51,609 bases of DNA from CAYLNM01 sp964385045 (GTDB lineage: Bacteria > Planctomycetota > Phycisphaerae > Phycisphaerales > SM1A02), in NCBI GenBank assembly GCA_964385045.1, contig CAYLNM010000015.1, positions 1 to 51,609 on the forward strand. Direction: 5' to 3'. Made by a program: the position numbers and the translations under genes. The stretch's first letter is position 1, and every line of letters begins with the position of its first letter. Shown here piece after piece: positions 25,602 through 35,521 of this stretch. The notes under the pieces were generated by a model. The model was given only the letters and a program-made list of their open reading frames with translations. It was not told the origin of the DNA and made no database searches.

Positions 25602-28079
25602 TCAGCCGCCTCCGCCCACCGTCCGGATCGACCGCAGGACCGGCGGATCCTCGTCGGCCCGGATCGCCGCCACGAGGGCCGGGATCCCGAGGGCGTCGAT
25701 CTCCTCGGGCGACCAGCGTCGCGCCGCGAGCACCTCCGGCAGCCGCTCGAGCCGCGGGAGCTCCGAACGGGCCGCCCCGCCGTAGACCCGCAGGGCGTCG
25801 AGGCACGGCCGCACGCGGCTCCGCATGCCCCACCGGTCGGGATCGACCAGGTCCAGGCACGCCGGCAGCCCCTCGGCGATGCGGTGGCGGGCGAGGACCG
25901 CGAGCCCGGTCAGCCGGATGCCATCGGCGAACATGATCCCGCTCGGGGCCGGCTCCATCACCGCGCGATGGATCGCGGGCAGCAGCGGCTCGATCTCCTC
26001 GGAGGACAGGTTCCGGTACACCGAGCCGAGCGTCCCGCGGGCCCGGCCGTCCTCGTTGGCGAGCCCCGCCCGCACCGCCTCGTACAGGAGCTCGCGGTCG
26101 ACCCCCTCCAGGGACCGCGACAGCAGGCCGTCCCGCCGGTCGAACAGGGCGAAGCACAGGTACCGCTCCTCCATGCCGCGCGGGTCCGTCTCCGGGTCCT
26201 CGCGGGCGAGCATGCGGAGCAGCCTCGGGACGGCCGGCACCGCGGCGTCCCCCACCGCGGCCAGCGCCTCGGCCGCCCGGACCCGCACCCACAGCGACCC
26301 GTCGTCCAGCGCAGCCCGCAGCGCCGGCACCGCGTCCGCGGCCCGCGGGCCGAGGGCGATGATCGCCGCGCACGCCCCGAGCCGTCCGTACTCCTCGTCC
26401 CCGCGGAGCAGGGCGACGAGCCGCGGGACGACGTCCAGCTCCCGGCGGGCGAGCTCGCCGGCCGATCGCTCCCGCACCACCGGCGACCAGCTCGACAGCC
26501 CCGCGAGGATCGCGGCGTCCGGACGCGACGCGTAGCCGGCGAGCCGCGTGCGCGGGCCCCAGCCGCGACCGTCGTCGATCAGGGTCTCGGCCGCCTCCGC
26601 GTCGAGCGGCGGCGTGATGGGGTCCGGACGCCCGGCGAGGTGCAGGGACCGGGTGCCGTGCGCGTAGGCGAGCAGGTAGGCCCCCGTGGCGTCCCACCCG
26701 CCGTAGCTGTCGGGCCGCCGCTGCGGCGGCCCCTGGTGCCGGAAGCTGCCGTCCCACCGCCGGGCGAGGTCGTAGGCCCACCCGAACTCGGCCATCCACG
26801 CCCCGGTCGCCCGCGGGCCCGAGCGGGCCACGCCGGGCATCGCCCACAGCATGTTGAAGAAGTTGCCGGTGTGACCGGTGTCACGGGCGTATCCGTGGCA
26901 GGCGACGCTCATCCGCGAGAAGTACTCGGTGGCCTCCGCGTCCCCGAGCAGGTGGAACAGCACCGCCGCGATGCCGTTCTTCCCGTTGTCGTCGTGCGTC
27001 TCGGTCCACGGGTGGTGGTCGCCGTAGGGCACGCTGCCCTTGCCGACGTAGAAGCGGATGACGCGGGCGCTGCGCTCGATCGCGGCGTCGAGTGCCTCCG
27101 ACTGCACGCCGGCCTCTCGGGCGAGGGCGAGGGCGACGGTGAGCGGCACCCCGGTGGCGTGCATCATGCCGTAGCCGGCGAGCCGCCCGCTCGGCTGCAC
27201 GAAGCGGTGCCCCCACGAGCCGATCGCACTCTGCCCGCGGACGATCTCCATCGTGATCCGCTCGAGAGCCGGCATCGCCCGCTCGTCGCCGGTGGCGAGG
27301 ACGTACTCGGCCAGCAGCATCGCCTGCGGGAAGTACCACCAGGAGTGGAGCTGCCGGCGGTCGGGATCGGAGTACGCCGCCGCCCGCTCGACCTGCGCTC
27401 GCACCAGCGGCAGGTGCTCGGGCCGGCCGCCCGCCAGCAACGCGAGCGCGTTCAGCGACCGCTCCATCGGATTGCCCGCGTCCGGGTCCGCCCGCATCCG
27501 GCGCGCGATCGCGTCGCATCCTCGCTCGAGGATCCGGCGCGACTTGTCGCAGTCGAAGGGGGCGGTCGGGGCGTACGCCCCCATGAACCGCAGCCGCAGC
27601 ACGAGCGTCTCGGTGCGGCCGTCGCGCCAGCGACGCAGGCGCAGGCGACCGTCGCCGGCCTCCGCCCGTCCGATCGCGCGGCCAAGCTCGACCCGCGGAT
27701 CGAACGCGAAGGGCGCGTCGTCGACGCCGAGGATCACGTCGCCGGGCCGCAGGCGGCCGTCGGCGGGCGAGCCCGCGTCCACCTCGGTGACGAGGACCTG
27801 CCGCGCGGTGGTGGTCTCGAGTCCCTCGCTGTGCATCCAGCCGCGGAGGCCGGTGGGCCCGAGCGTCCAGTCGTGCGTCGCCCCCTCGGGGACCGGCTCG
27901 CCCCGGGTGAAGTCGGGGTTGGGCAGGCCGCGGCCGGGCGCGGCGGTGGCGGCGGCGGCGACGCTCGTCGCCGCGAGAACGACGAGGACCACGACGAGGA
28001 CGACGACGGGGACGGGTGCACGTGCGCCGGGCGACGCGGCTCCGGCGGCGACGCGGCGCGAGCGAGGAGCGTGGCTCAC
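25602..28079 (-). CDS. Exported PDZ + HEAT-like protein, DUF6288 type
   Basis: An 825-residue protein. The N-terminal hydrophobic segment (VVVLVVVLVVLAATSVA) is an export signal or anchor. A PDZ-like domain follows at about 80-150 (RQVLVTEVDAGSPADG, LRPGDVILGVDDAPF). Next come AYAPTAPFDCDKS and an all-helical domain at about 190-500 that resembles the alpha/alpha-toroid part of DUF6288 proteins (SWGHRFVQPSGR, YVGKGSVPYGDHHPW). HEAT-like repeats run from about 530 to 800 (AVPALRAALDDGSLWVRVRAAEAL). The family is frequent in Planctomycetota and Verrucomicrobiota and has no settled role. The GTG start overlaps the stop of the upstream esterase by four bases (GTGA), giving translational coupling. 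Confidence 0.75.
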   Translation of the reverse strand: MSHAPRSRRVAAGAASPGARAPVPVVVLVVVLVVLAATSVAAAATAAPGRGLPNPDFTRGEPVPEGATHDWTLGPTGLRGWMHSEGLETTTARQVLVTEVDAGSPADGRLRPGDVILGVDDAPFAFDPRVELGRAIGRAEAGDGRLRLRRWRDGRTETLVLRLRFMGAYAPTAPFDCDKSRRILERGCDAIARRMRADPDAGNPMERSLNALALLAGGRPEHLPLVRAQVERAAAYSDPDRRQLHSWWYFPQAMLLAEYVLATGDERAMPALERITMEIVRGQSAIGSWGHRFVQPSGRLAGYGMMHATGVPLTVALALAREAGVQSEALDAAIERSARVIRFYVGKGSVPYGDHHPWTETHDDNGKNGIAAVLFHLLGDAEATEYFSRMSVACHGYARDTGHTGNFFNMLWAMPGVARSGPRATGAWMAEFGWAYDLARRWDGSFRHQGPPQRRPDSYGGWDATGAYLLAYAHGTRSLHLAGRPDPITPPLDAEAAETLIDDGRGWGPRTRLAGYASRPDAAILAGLSSWSPVVRERSAGELARRELDVVPRLVALLRGDEEYGRLGACAAIIALGPRAADAVPALRAALDDGSLWVRVRAAEALAAVGDAAVPAVPRLLRMLAREDPETDPRGMEERYLCFALFDRRDGLLSRSLEGVDRELLYEAVRAGLANEDGRARGTLGSVYRNLSSEEIEPLLPAIHRAVMEPAPSGIMFADGIRLTGLAVLARHRIAEGLPACLDLVDPDRWGMRSRVRPCLDALRVYGGAARSELPRLERLPEVLAARRWSPEEIDALGIPALVAAIRADEDPPVLRSIRTVGGGG

Positions 28080-29323
28080 GCGGGGTCCTTCCGGTCGGGG
28101 GCGAGGGCCTCCGCGAACGCCCGGCCGATGCGGCCGAGGATGCGGGCGGAGCCCAGGTAGTGGTAGGCGCGGTCGGAGGTGCTCTCGCGGAGCAGCGCCC
28201 GCTCGCGCTCGTCGAAGCGTTCGGCCATGAGCGACGCCCGGGCCGCCGCCGCCGCCTCGGCGTCCATCCGGCCCGCGCGGACCTCGGCCTCGAGCTCCTC
28301 GAGCCTCGGGGCGAGCGCGGCCTCGCGGGCCCGCAGGGCATCGACCTCGACGTCCCAGTGCGGCGCGGTGCGGACCGCGGTCACGCCCTCGAGCTCCGGC
28401 CGCGCCGCGACGGCCGCCATCGCCTCGCGGAAGCCGCGGTGGATCGGGACGAAGCGCCGCCGGTCCGGCGGGTACGACGCCAGCGGGCCCCCCACGCCCA
28501 TCACGCCGATCACGACCGGCATCGCCGGGGCCTCGAGGTCGCGCCGCACGTCCGCGACGAGGGTGGCGAGCAGCTCGGTGTACGCGTCGTAGCCGCCGGG
28601 CCGGCCCCGCTCCGGGTAGACCGTCGCGTCGACCATGTCGTTCCAGCCCTGGAACCAGACGAAGCCGGCCAGCTCCCATCCCTCGACCGGGTCGTACGCC
28701 GGATGGTGGATCCCCGGCTCGGCGAGGACCGTGCGCACGTGCTCGATCATCGCGCGATAGGCGCGGCCCGTCGCCCGTTCCTTCTCCGCCCGCGCCGCCT
28801 CCACGTCCTCGCCCCGCTGCCGGATCCGCGCGAGCTCGGCCTCGCCGAAGACGTACGGCCCCGCGCTCGGAGGACGGAAGTCGGTGTGCAGGCTCCGGCC
28901 GCCCCAGGCGGTCTTGACGATCAGGATCGGATCGTCCGTCCACCGCTCGAGGCTCAGGCCGAAGGCGAGCTCGGGGCCGATCCTCGGCGGGATGCCGCTG
29001 CCCGCCCCGTAGCCGACGGTCAGCGGCCCGAGGCGCGGCTCGTCGGCGCCGCCGATGGACGAGATCCAGGTCCGCTCGCTCGTGCGCGGCCTGCCCTGCT
29101 CGTCCACGATCAGCCCGTGCAGCTCGGCGGTGTCGGCGTCGAGCCGCATCGCCTCGAGCGTCCGCAGGTGGGCGTGCCCCTGCATGTTGGACTGACCGGC
29201 GAGGACGTAGACCTTCAGTGGACCCGCGAGGGCGGGACCGGCCGGCAGCGCGAGCACGAGCAGCAGCATCGCCGCCGCGAGGCGTCGCGCCGCGGCGGCC
29301 GGGAGGACGGGAACATGGCGCAC
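28076..29323 (-). CDS. Exported SASA-type carbohydrate acetylesterase
   Basis: A 415-residue exported protein: signal peptide about 1-34, then VYVLAGQSNMQGHA with the catalytic serine in GQSNM (about residue 45). This is the hallmark of the sialate O-acetylesterase / GDSL-like SASA fold. WFQGWNDM at about 210 is the second family block. A charged helical tail follows (EELEAEVRAGRMDAEAA). These enzymes strip acetyl groups from sugars such as sialic acid or xylan. The GTG start is well supported by AAGGAGG four bases upstream. It is coupled to the DUF6288-like gene by a GTGA overlap. It lies downstream of the Tat TIM-barrel gene across a repeat-rich gap. Confidence 0.8.
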   Translation of the reverse strand: MRHVPVLPAAAARRLAAAMLLLVLALPAGPALAGPLKVYVLAGQSNMQGHAHLRTLEAMRLDADTAELHGLIVDEQGRPRTSERTWISSIGGADEPRLGPLTVGYGAGSGIPPRIGPELAFGLSLERWTDDPILIVKTAWGGRSLHTDFRPPSAGPYVFGEAELARIRQRGEDVEAARAEKERATGRAYRAMIEHVRTVLAEPGIHHPAYDPVEGWELAGFVWFQGWNDMVDATVYPERGRPGGYDAYTELLATLVADVRRDLEAPAMPVVIGVMGVGGPLASYPPDRRRFVPIHRGFREAMAAVAARPELEGVTAVRTAPHWDVEVDALRAREAALAPRLEELEAEVRAGRMDAEAAAAARASLMAERFDERERALLRESTSDRAYHYLGSARILGRIGRAFAEALAPDRKDPA

Positions 29324-29364
29324 GGCGCCTCCTTCACGGATGGCGCGGACCGACGCGCCGGTCG

Positions 29365-29420
29365 CCCCCGGACCCCCGGACCCCCGGACCCCCGGGCCCC
29401 CGGGCCCCCCGTCCCCCGGG
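29365..29420. repeat. Tandem octamer CCCCCGGR, seven units
   Basis: Three CCCCCGGA units, two CCCCCGGG, one divergent CCCCCCGT and a final CCCCCGGG, head to tail. They lie in the 108-base gap between the TIM-barrel stop and the SASA start. The tract is self-complementary and could fold in RNA. Confidence 0.8.
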
Positions 29421-29431
29421 GAGCCGGGACG

Positions 29432-30415
29432 TCAGCTCGCGATGATCCGGTCCATGCGCTCGGCGACGTCGCGCAGCCGCTCCGCCCCGCCGCCCCGCAC
29501 CTCGGCCGCCATCCAGCCGCCGGTGTACGGGACCGCGTCGAGGGCCCGCATCACGGCCGGCCAGTCGCAGTCGCCTTCGAGCAGCTCGACGCCGAAGCCG
29601 GCCCAGCGGCCCTCCTCGTCGAGCTTCCGGCGGCTGTACTCCTTCACGTCGAGCCGGCGGATCCGCTCGCCCAGGACCTCGATCCACTGCTCGGGCCAGC
29701 CGTAGGCGACGATGTTGCCCACGTCGAAGTGCCAGCCGCAGACCTCGGGGTCGAGCTCGTCGGTGTAGCGGGCCGCCTCCAGCGGGCTCAGCAGGAAGTT
29801 GTTCCAGACGTTCTCGATCGAGATCCGCACCCCGAGCTCGCGGGCGAGCGGCAGCACGGCGCGGATGCCCGCCTGCGAGCGGGCGTACGCGTCGGCGTAC
29901 GAGACCTGCTTGCTCACCACCGCCGGCACCAGCAGGACGCTGTCGCCGCCGTAGGTCCGGCAGTCCCGGATCGCGGTCCGCAGCCCCGCCACGCCCTCGG
30001 CCCGCACCGCGGGGTCCGGATGCGAGAGCGGCTTCGCCCAGTGCACGCTGTCGACGACGCCGGGGATCTCGATCCCGGTCGCCGCCTTCGCCGCGAGCAC
30101 CTCGTCGGGATCGAGGTCGTTGGGACTGTCCATCTCGACGCCGTCGAAGCCGCAGTCGCGGGCGAGCCGGAACTTCGCCTCCACCGTCGCCCCCTCGCCG
30201 ATCATGCCCCACTTGAGGGCCTTGCGGATCGGCCGCGGCTCCTCGGGCGCGCGGGCTCGCCGCGCCGCCGCCGTGCCCGCCTCCGGCTGCCCGGCCGCCC
30301 CCGCCGCCGGCGTCAGCTCCAGCGCCGGCTGCGACATGCCGGCCCCGGCGAGCTTGCCCAGCACCACCGAGCCGACGGCCACCTGGAAGAGGTCTCGACG
30401 GGAGAGGTCGGTCAC
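29432..30415 (-). CDS. Tat-exported sugar phosphate isomerase/epimerase-type TIM barrel
   Basis: A 327-residue protein. The N-terminus has LSRRDLFQVAVGSVVLG, a Tat-type signal, and then an Ala-rich linker to about residue 65. The barrel carries family blocks LGVRISIENVWNNF, VCGWHFDVGNIVAYG, IRRLDVKEYSR and WMAAEVRGG, which supply the usual Glu, Asp and Glu metal-site residues. The fold is that of xylose isomerase and IolE-like epimerases and dehydratases; the substrate is unknown. Export suggests action on sugars in the periplasm. It lies 106 bases downstream of the Tat Gfo/Idh/MocA gene on the same strand, so dehydrogenase and isomerase probably act on the same pathway. Confidence 0.8.
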   Translation of the reverse strand: MTDLSRRDLFQVAVGSVVLGKLAGAGMSQPALELTPAAGAAGQPEAGTAAARRARAPEEPRPIRKALKWGMIGEGATVEAKFRLARDCGFDGVEMDSPNDLDPDEVLAAKAATGIEIPGVVDSVHWAKPLSHPDPAVRAEGVAGLRTAIRDCRTYGGDSVLLVPAVVSKQVSYADAYARSQAGIRAVLPLARELGVRISIENVWNNFLLSPLEAARYTDELDPEVCGWHFDVGNIVAYGWPEQWIEVLGERIRRLDVKEYSRRKLDEEGRWAGFGVELLEGDCDWPAVMRALDAVPYTGGWMAAEVRGGGAERLRDVAERMDRIIAS

Positions 30416-30521
30416 GGCGCGTCTCCTGCGGGCACGGGCGAGGGTCGGGTCCGGAGGGTCGGGGACGCCGCGGAGCCGGCGGGGGCGGACGGCGCGGGCG
30501 GCGCGGACGAGCGTCGGCGGA

Positions 30522-31870
<1,349 letters not shown>

Positions 31871-31874
<4 letters not shown>

Positions 31875-32881
31875 TCGGGTGCCTCCTCGGGGATGGATGC
31901 GTCGTCGCGTGCGGCGGGGCCGTCCGCGGCGCGGGCGTCGTTCGGGTCGACGTCCGGGGCGTCCGGGGAGTCCGTCGCGCCCGCGGCCTCGCCCGCCGGA
32001 CCGGCCGGCGCGGGGCCCTCGCAGACGATGCGGAAGCCGACCATCGGGCCGTCGCTCAGCCACCAGCGGCTCTTGGGGATCTGCGGGTCGCTGGAGTTCC
32101 ACGCCGGCGTCTGGTCGGTGGACGCGTCGATGCGGAGCCGGTTCGGACTGTCGCGCCAGGAGCCGCCCTTGGTGGTCGGCTCGCCGTCGCGGCCGTCGAC
32201 CCACTCCGCGACGTTGCCCAGCATGTCGTGCAGCCCCAGCGGCGTGGGCGTCCGGCGACCGACGGGGTGCGGCGTGCCGCGGGCGTTGGCCCGGAACCAC
32301 GCGACCTCCGGCAGGCGGAGCCGGTCGACGCCGTTGACGAACGGGCCTTGCTCGAGCGTGCCGTCGGGCCGCAGGCGGGCCGCCCGCTCCCACTCGTCCT
32401 CGGTGGGCAGGCGGTAGGTGCGGCCGGTCCGCTCGCTCAGCCACGCGCAGAACTTCGTCGCCGCGTGGTGGGTGAGGCTGATCGCGGCGTAGCCCTGGTG
32501 GCCGAACCCGCGGTCGGGCGGCAGGTAGGGCTTGCTCGGCCGGCTCTCGGTGTCGGCCCACGCCTGCGCCTCGTCCTCGAGCTCGAGATCGAGCCGGTAC
32601 ACGAAGACGTCGTAGACCTCCCACGGGATCTCGGTGCGGCTGATCCAGAAGGTCGGGATCGAGCCGTCGTCGGGGCCGGGCACCGGGACCATCTCGATCT
32701 CGGCCGCGGCCTCGGCCACGGGCTCGGCGAAGGCGGTCGGCGTCGCGGGAGCGGATGCGGGGGCGGCCCCGTCCGTCGCGGGAGTCGGCGGCTCGTCCGC
32801 GGCCGCGAGCGCGACGCCCGCGGACGCCGCGAGGACCACGGTCGCCGCCCGTACCATCGAGGCCATGTCTGCCGAACGCAT
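31871..32881 (-). CDS. Exported SUMF1/FGE-fold protein without catalytic cysteines
   Basis: A 336-residue exported protein: signal peptide about 9-27, Ala/Pro linker, then an FGE-sulfatase (SUMF1) fold at about 60-300. It has the family blocks YRLPTEDEWERAAR, MLGNVAEWVDGR, TKGGSW and GFRIVCE. True formylglycine-generating enzymes have a paired Cys in the region between TKGGSW and GFR; here that stretch (SPNRLRIDASTDQT) has none, and no sulfatase lies in the window. A binding or other role is more likely. The start 32881 has GGAGGG five bases upstream. It overlaps head-to-head with the divergent ApbE gene by 17 bases. The acidic tail has APD repeats. Confidence 0.75.
32852..32857 (+). promoter_or_regulatory. 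-10 box TACCAT, leaderless start of apbE
   Basis: TACCAT ends seven bases before the ApbE ATG at 32865. It lies inside the 5' coding part of the divergent SUMF1-like gene. Confidence 0.4.
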
Positions 32882-34142
32882 CGTCGCCCTCCGCCCCGGT
32901 CCGCTCCTCGCCGCCGCCCCGGCTCTCGTCGTGGCCATCGCCGTGGCCATCCTGCCGGCCGTCGCCGTCGCCGCCGGCGCCGCGGCTGCGGCCCCGGCCG
33001 TCACGGGGGCCGTCGTTCAGCTCGACGCCCGGCCCGTCGCCCGGCCCGTCGCCAAGCCCGTCGCCAAGCCCGTCGCCAAGCCCGGCCCGACGATCCTCGA
33101 GTCTACTCGGGTCGTGATGGGGGTCCAAGCGTCACTGCGGGTGGCGGTGGCGGACGGGGCGGACCCTGCGGATGCCGAGGCCGCGATGCGGGCCGCGTGG
33201 TCGCGACTGGCCGCCCTCGAGGCGGTGATGAGCGACTACCGGACCGACTCGGAGCTGAGCCGGCTCAACGCCCGGGCGGGCGACGGCCCGGTGCCGGTGT
33301 CCGGCGAGCTCACGGCGGTCCTCGCCCGGTCGGCCGCCCTCGCGGACGAGACCGGCGGGGCGTTCGACGTGACGGTCGGCCCGCTGGTGGATCAGTGGCG
33401 GGCGACCCGGCGGACGGGACGCCTGGCCCCCGCGGCCGAGCGCACGGCGGCCCGCGGGCTCGTCGGCCGGGAGCTCCTGCGGCTGGACGCGGGGGCGGGC
33501 ACCGCGGAGCTCGTCCACCCCGGCATGCGGCTGGACCTCGGCGGCATCGGCAAGGGCTGGGGCGCGGCGGCGGCCCTCGACGTCCTGCGGGACGCGGGCT
33601 TCCCGCGGGCCCTGGTCTCGATCGCGGGCGACGTGGCGGCCGGCGATCCGCCCCCGGGCCGGGCCGGCTGGCGGGTGCGGGCGGGCCGCGACGGCGAGGC
33701 CGACCCCGCGCGGCTCGTGGTGGCCGGGGCCGCGGTGAGCACCTCCGGCGACTCGTCGCAGGTCGTGGAGGTCGACGGCCGCCGGTACGCCCACCTCGTC
33801 GATCCCCGCACGGGGCTCGGGGCGAGCGTGCGGCGGGCGGTGACGGTGCTCGCCCCGGACGCGGCCGACGCCGACGCCCTCGCCTCGGGACTGTTCCTGC
33901 TGGGACCGGAGGCCGCGCGGCCGATCGTGCGGCGGCGGCCCGGCACCGCGGCCCGCTTCTTCGAGCCGGCGGACGGGACGCGGCCGGCCCGCGTGGTGGT
34001 GGTCGATCCGCACGGGGCGTGGGCCGCGGCCCGGCGCGCGGTGCACGCCGGCGACGCCCACCGCGGGGCCGAGCCACGGCCCTCTTCGGCGGCGGCGGGC
34101 CGCGGTGCGCGCGGTCCGGCGCCGGGGCGGCCGGGCGAGTGA
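32865..34142 (+). CDS. apbE: ApbE-like FAD:protein FMN transferase
   Basis: A 425-residue exported ApbE homologue. A hydrophobic leader (about 13-45) is followed by a PVAKPVAK repeat linker. The catalytic domain starts near TRVVMGVQASLRV (about 82) and has FDVTVGPLVDQW, LDLGGIGKGWGA, STSGDSSQVV and YAHLVDPRTGLGA. In this family these bind FAD and the metal and attach FMN to a threonine of target flavoproteins such as Rnf/Nqr subunits or extracytoplasmic reductases. It is longer than usual because of the leader and a basic disordered tail (about 390-425). No flavoprotein target is in view. The start is supported by the TACCAT box, not by a ribosome site. Confidence 0.8.
   Translation: MSAERIVALRPGPLLAAAPALVVAIAVAILPAVAVAAGAAAAAPAVTGAVVQLDARPVARPVAKPVAKPVAKPGPTILESTRVVMGVQASLRVAVADGADPADAEAAMRAAWSRLAALEAVMSDYRTDSELSRLNARAGDGPVPVSGELTAVLARSAALADETGGAFDVTVGPLVDQWRATRRTGRLAPAAERTAARGLVGRELLRLDAGAGTAELVHPGMRLDLGGIGKGWGAAAALDVLRDAGFPRALVSIAGDVAAGDPPPGRAGWRVRAGRDGEADPARLVVAGAAVSTSGDSSQVVEVDGRRYAHLVDPRTGLGASVRRAVTVLAPDAADADALASGLFLLGPEAARPIVRRRPGTAARFFEPADGTRPARVVVVDPHGAWAAARRAVHAGDAHRGAEPRPSSAAAGRGARGPAPGRPGE
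33033..33080. repeat. Tandem 12-mer CCCGTCGCCAAG, four units
   Basis: Four head-to-tail units (the first ends CGG) encode the (PVA[R/K])4 linker between the ApbE leader and its catalytic domain. Confidence 0.8.
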
Positions 34143-34179
34143 CCCGCCGTCCCGGCTCGCACGACCGAGGCGACCGGCC

Positions 34180-35385
34180 TCACGCCCGCACCGGCACCCA
34201 GCACCCGCCGCCGCCCGCGCTCGCGAGCACCGCCTCGACGAACCGCACCCCGCGGGTGCCGTCGGTCACGTCGGGCACCAGCCGGGCCGCGTCCGGCATC
34301 GGCGCCCCCGCGCGGTGCGCCCGGATCGCCGCGAACGCGCCGCGGTAGAGGTTCGCGAACGCCTCGTGGAAGCCCTCGGGGTGCCCGCCGGGCAGCCGCG
34401 TCCCGTCGGCCGCGTCGGCGCGGGCGCCGGGTCCGCCGCGGGTCACGAGGTGCCAGGTGCCGTCGGCGGTGGCGACGTGCAGGTGGTTGGGCTGCTCCTG
34501 CCGCCACTCGAGGCTGCCCCGCTCGCCGTGCACCCGCAGGGCGAGCCCGTTCTCCCGGCCGACGCAGACCTGCGAGCACGTCAGGACGCCGCGGGCCCCG
34601 CCGTCGTACCGCAGCAGCACCGACGCGTCGTCGTCGAGCCGCCGGCCGTCCACGAACGTCGTGACGTCGGCGCAGATCGACTCGAGCTCGAGTCCGGTGA
34701 CGAAGGCCGCGAGGTGCTCGGCGTGAGTGCCGATGTCGCCGAGGGCCCCCGCCGCCCCGGCCTTCGCGGGATCGGTGCGCCACGCCGCCTGCTTGTGACC
34801 GGTCTCCTCGAGCGGGCCGGCGAGCCAGCCCTGGTGGTACTCGACGAAGACCTTCCGCACGCGGCCGAGGTCGCCGTCCCGCACCATCGCCCGCGCCTGG
34901 CGGACCATCGGGTAGCCCGAGTAGTTGTACGTGACGCCGAGGAAGACGCCCTGCTCCGCCACCGCCTCGGCAAGGTCGGCGGCCTCGGCGCTGCGGGTCA
35001 CCATCGGCTTGTCGAGCATCACGTGGAACCCGGCCTCGACGAAGGCCCGCGCCGGCTCGTAGTGCAGGTGGTTCGGCGTGACGATGGCCACCAGGTCGAC
35101 GCGCTCGTCCTCGGGACGCCGGGACTCGTCCTCGAGCATCGCCTGCCAAGTCGGATGGATGCGCTCCTCGGCGAGGCCCAGGGCGCGGCCGGAGGCGAGC
35201 GATCGCTCGGGCGTGGAGCTCAGCGCCCCCGCCACGACCGTCGCCTCGCCGTCCATGATCGCGGCGGTGCGGTGGACCGCCCCGATGAAGGCGTCGACGC
35301 CGCCGCCGACCATGCCGAGGCGGATCGGCGCGTCGCGGCGGCGGTCGGTCGCGGCGTCGGCCGCCGGCGGGGCGATGTCACTCAT
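34180..35385 (-). CDS. Cytosolic Gfo/Idh/MocA oxidoreductase
   Basis: A 401-residue protein without an export signal. Rossmann block IRLGMVGGGVDAFIGAVHR at about 21-39, NHLHYEPARAF, the Lys-Pro block HVMLDKPMV (D in place of the more common E), then YNYSGYPMVRQAR. The catalytic-region helix is GALGDIGTHAEHLAAF at about 215. The C-terminal sheet domain ends GGGGCWVPVRA. The GGGVDAFIG nucleotide loop and GDIGTHAEH place it near the branch that includes YjhC-like and inositol/scyllo-inositol dehydrogenase-like members; the substrate is unknown. GGAG lies six bases before the start. Convergent with apbE, divergent from the phosphatase. Confidence 0.8.
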   Translation of the reverse strand: MSDIAPPAADAATDRRRDAPIRLGMVGGGVDAFIGAVHRTAAIMDGEATVVAGALSSTPERSLASGRALGLAEERIHPTWQAMLEDESRRPEDERVDLVAIVTPNHLHYEPARAFVEAGFHVMLDKPMVTRSAEAADLAEAVAEQGVFLGVTYNYSGYPMVRQARAMVRDGDLGRVRKVFVEYHQGWLAGPLEETGHKQAAWRTDPAKAGAAGALGDIGTHAEHLAAFVTGLELESICADVTTFVDGRRLDDDASVLLRYDGGARGVLTCSQVCVGRENGLALRVHGERGSLEWRQEQPNHLHVATADGTWHLVTRGGPGARADAADGTRLPGGHPEGFHEAFANLYRGAFAAIRAHRAGAPMPDAARLVPDVTDGTRGVRFVEAVLASAGGGGCWVPVRA

Positions 35386-35488
35386 GGGAGGCTCCGGGGG
35401 GTGCGGTCACGATCGGCGGCGGCCCCCGCTTCGTCAAGATCGCGCACGGATCCCACCGGCTCGGTTTCCCCGGGCGTCCGCGATCGCG

Positions 35489-35494
35489 TACCGT
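35489..35494 (+). promoter_or_regulatory. -10 box TACCGT before the phosphatase
   Basis: TACCGT lies 27 bases before the ATG at 35522, leaving a short leader that contains a GGAG ribosome site at 35510-35513. Confidence 0.35.
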
Positions 35495-35521
35495 CGGCCC
35501 CGCCTCTTCGGAGATCCCCCC

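Noticed and set aside
23280..28160. Very long plus-strand open frame (over 1600 codons) opposite heme oxygenase and DUF6288 genes
   Set aside because: It crosses several real genes in the wrong phase and has no recognisable domain; a composition artefact.
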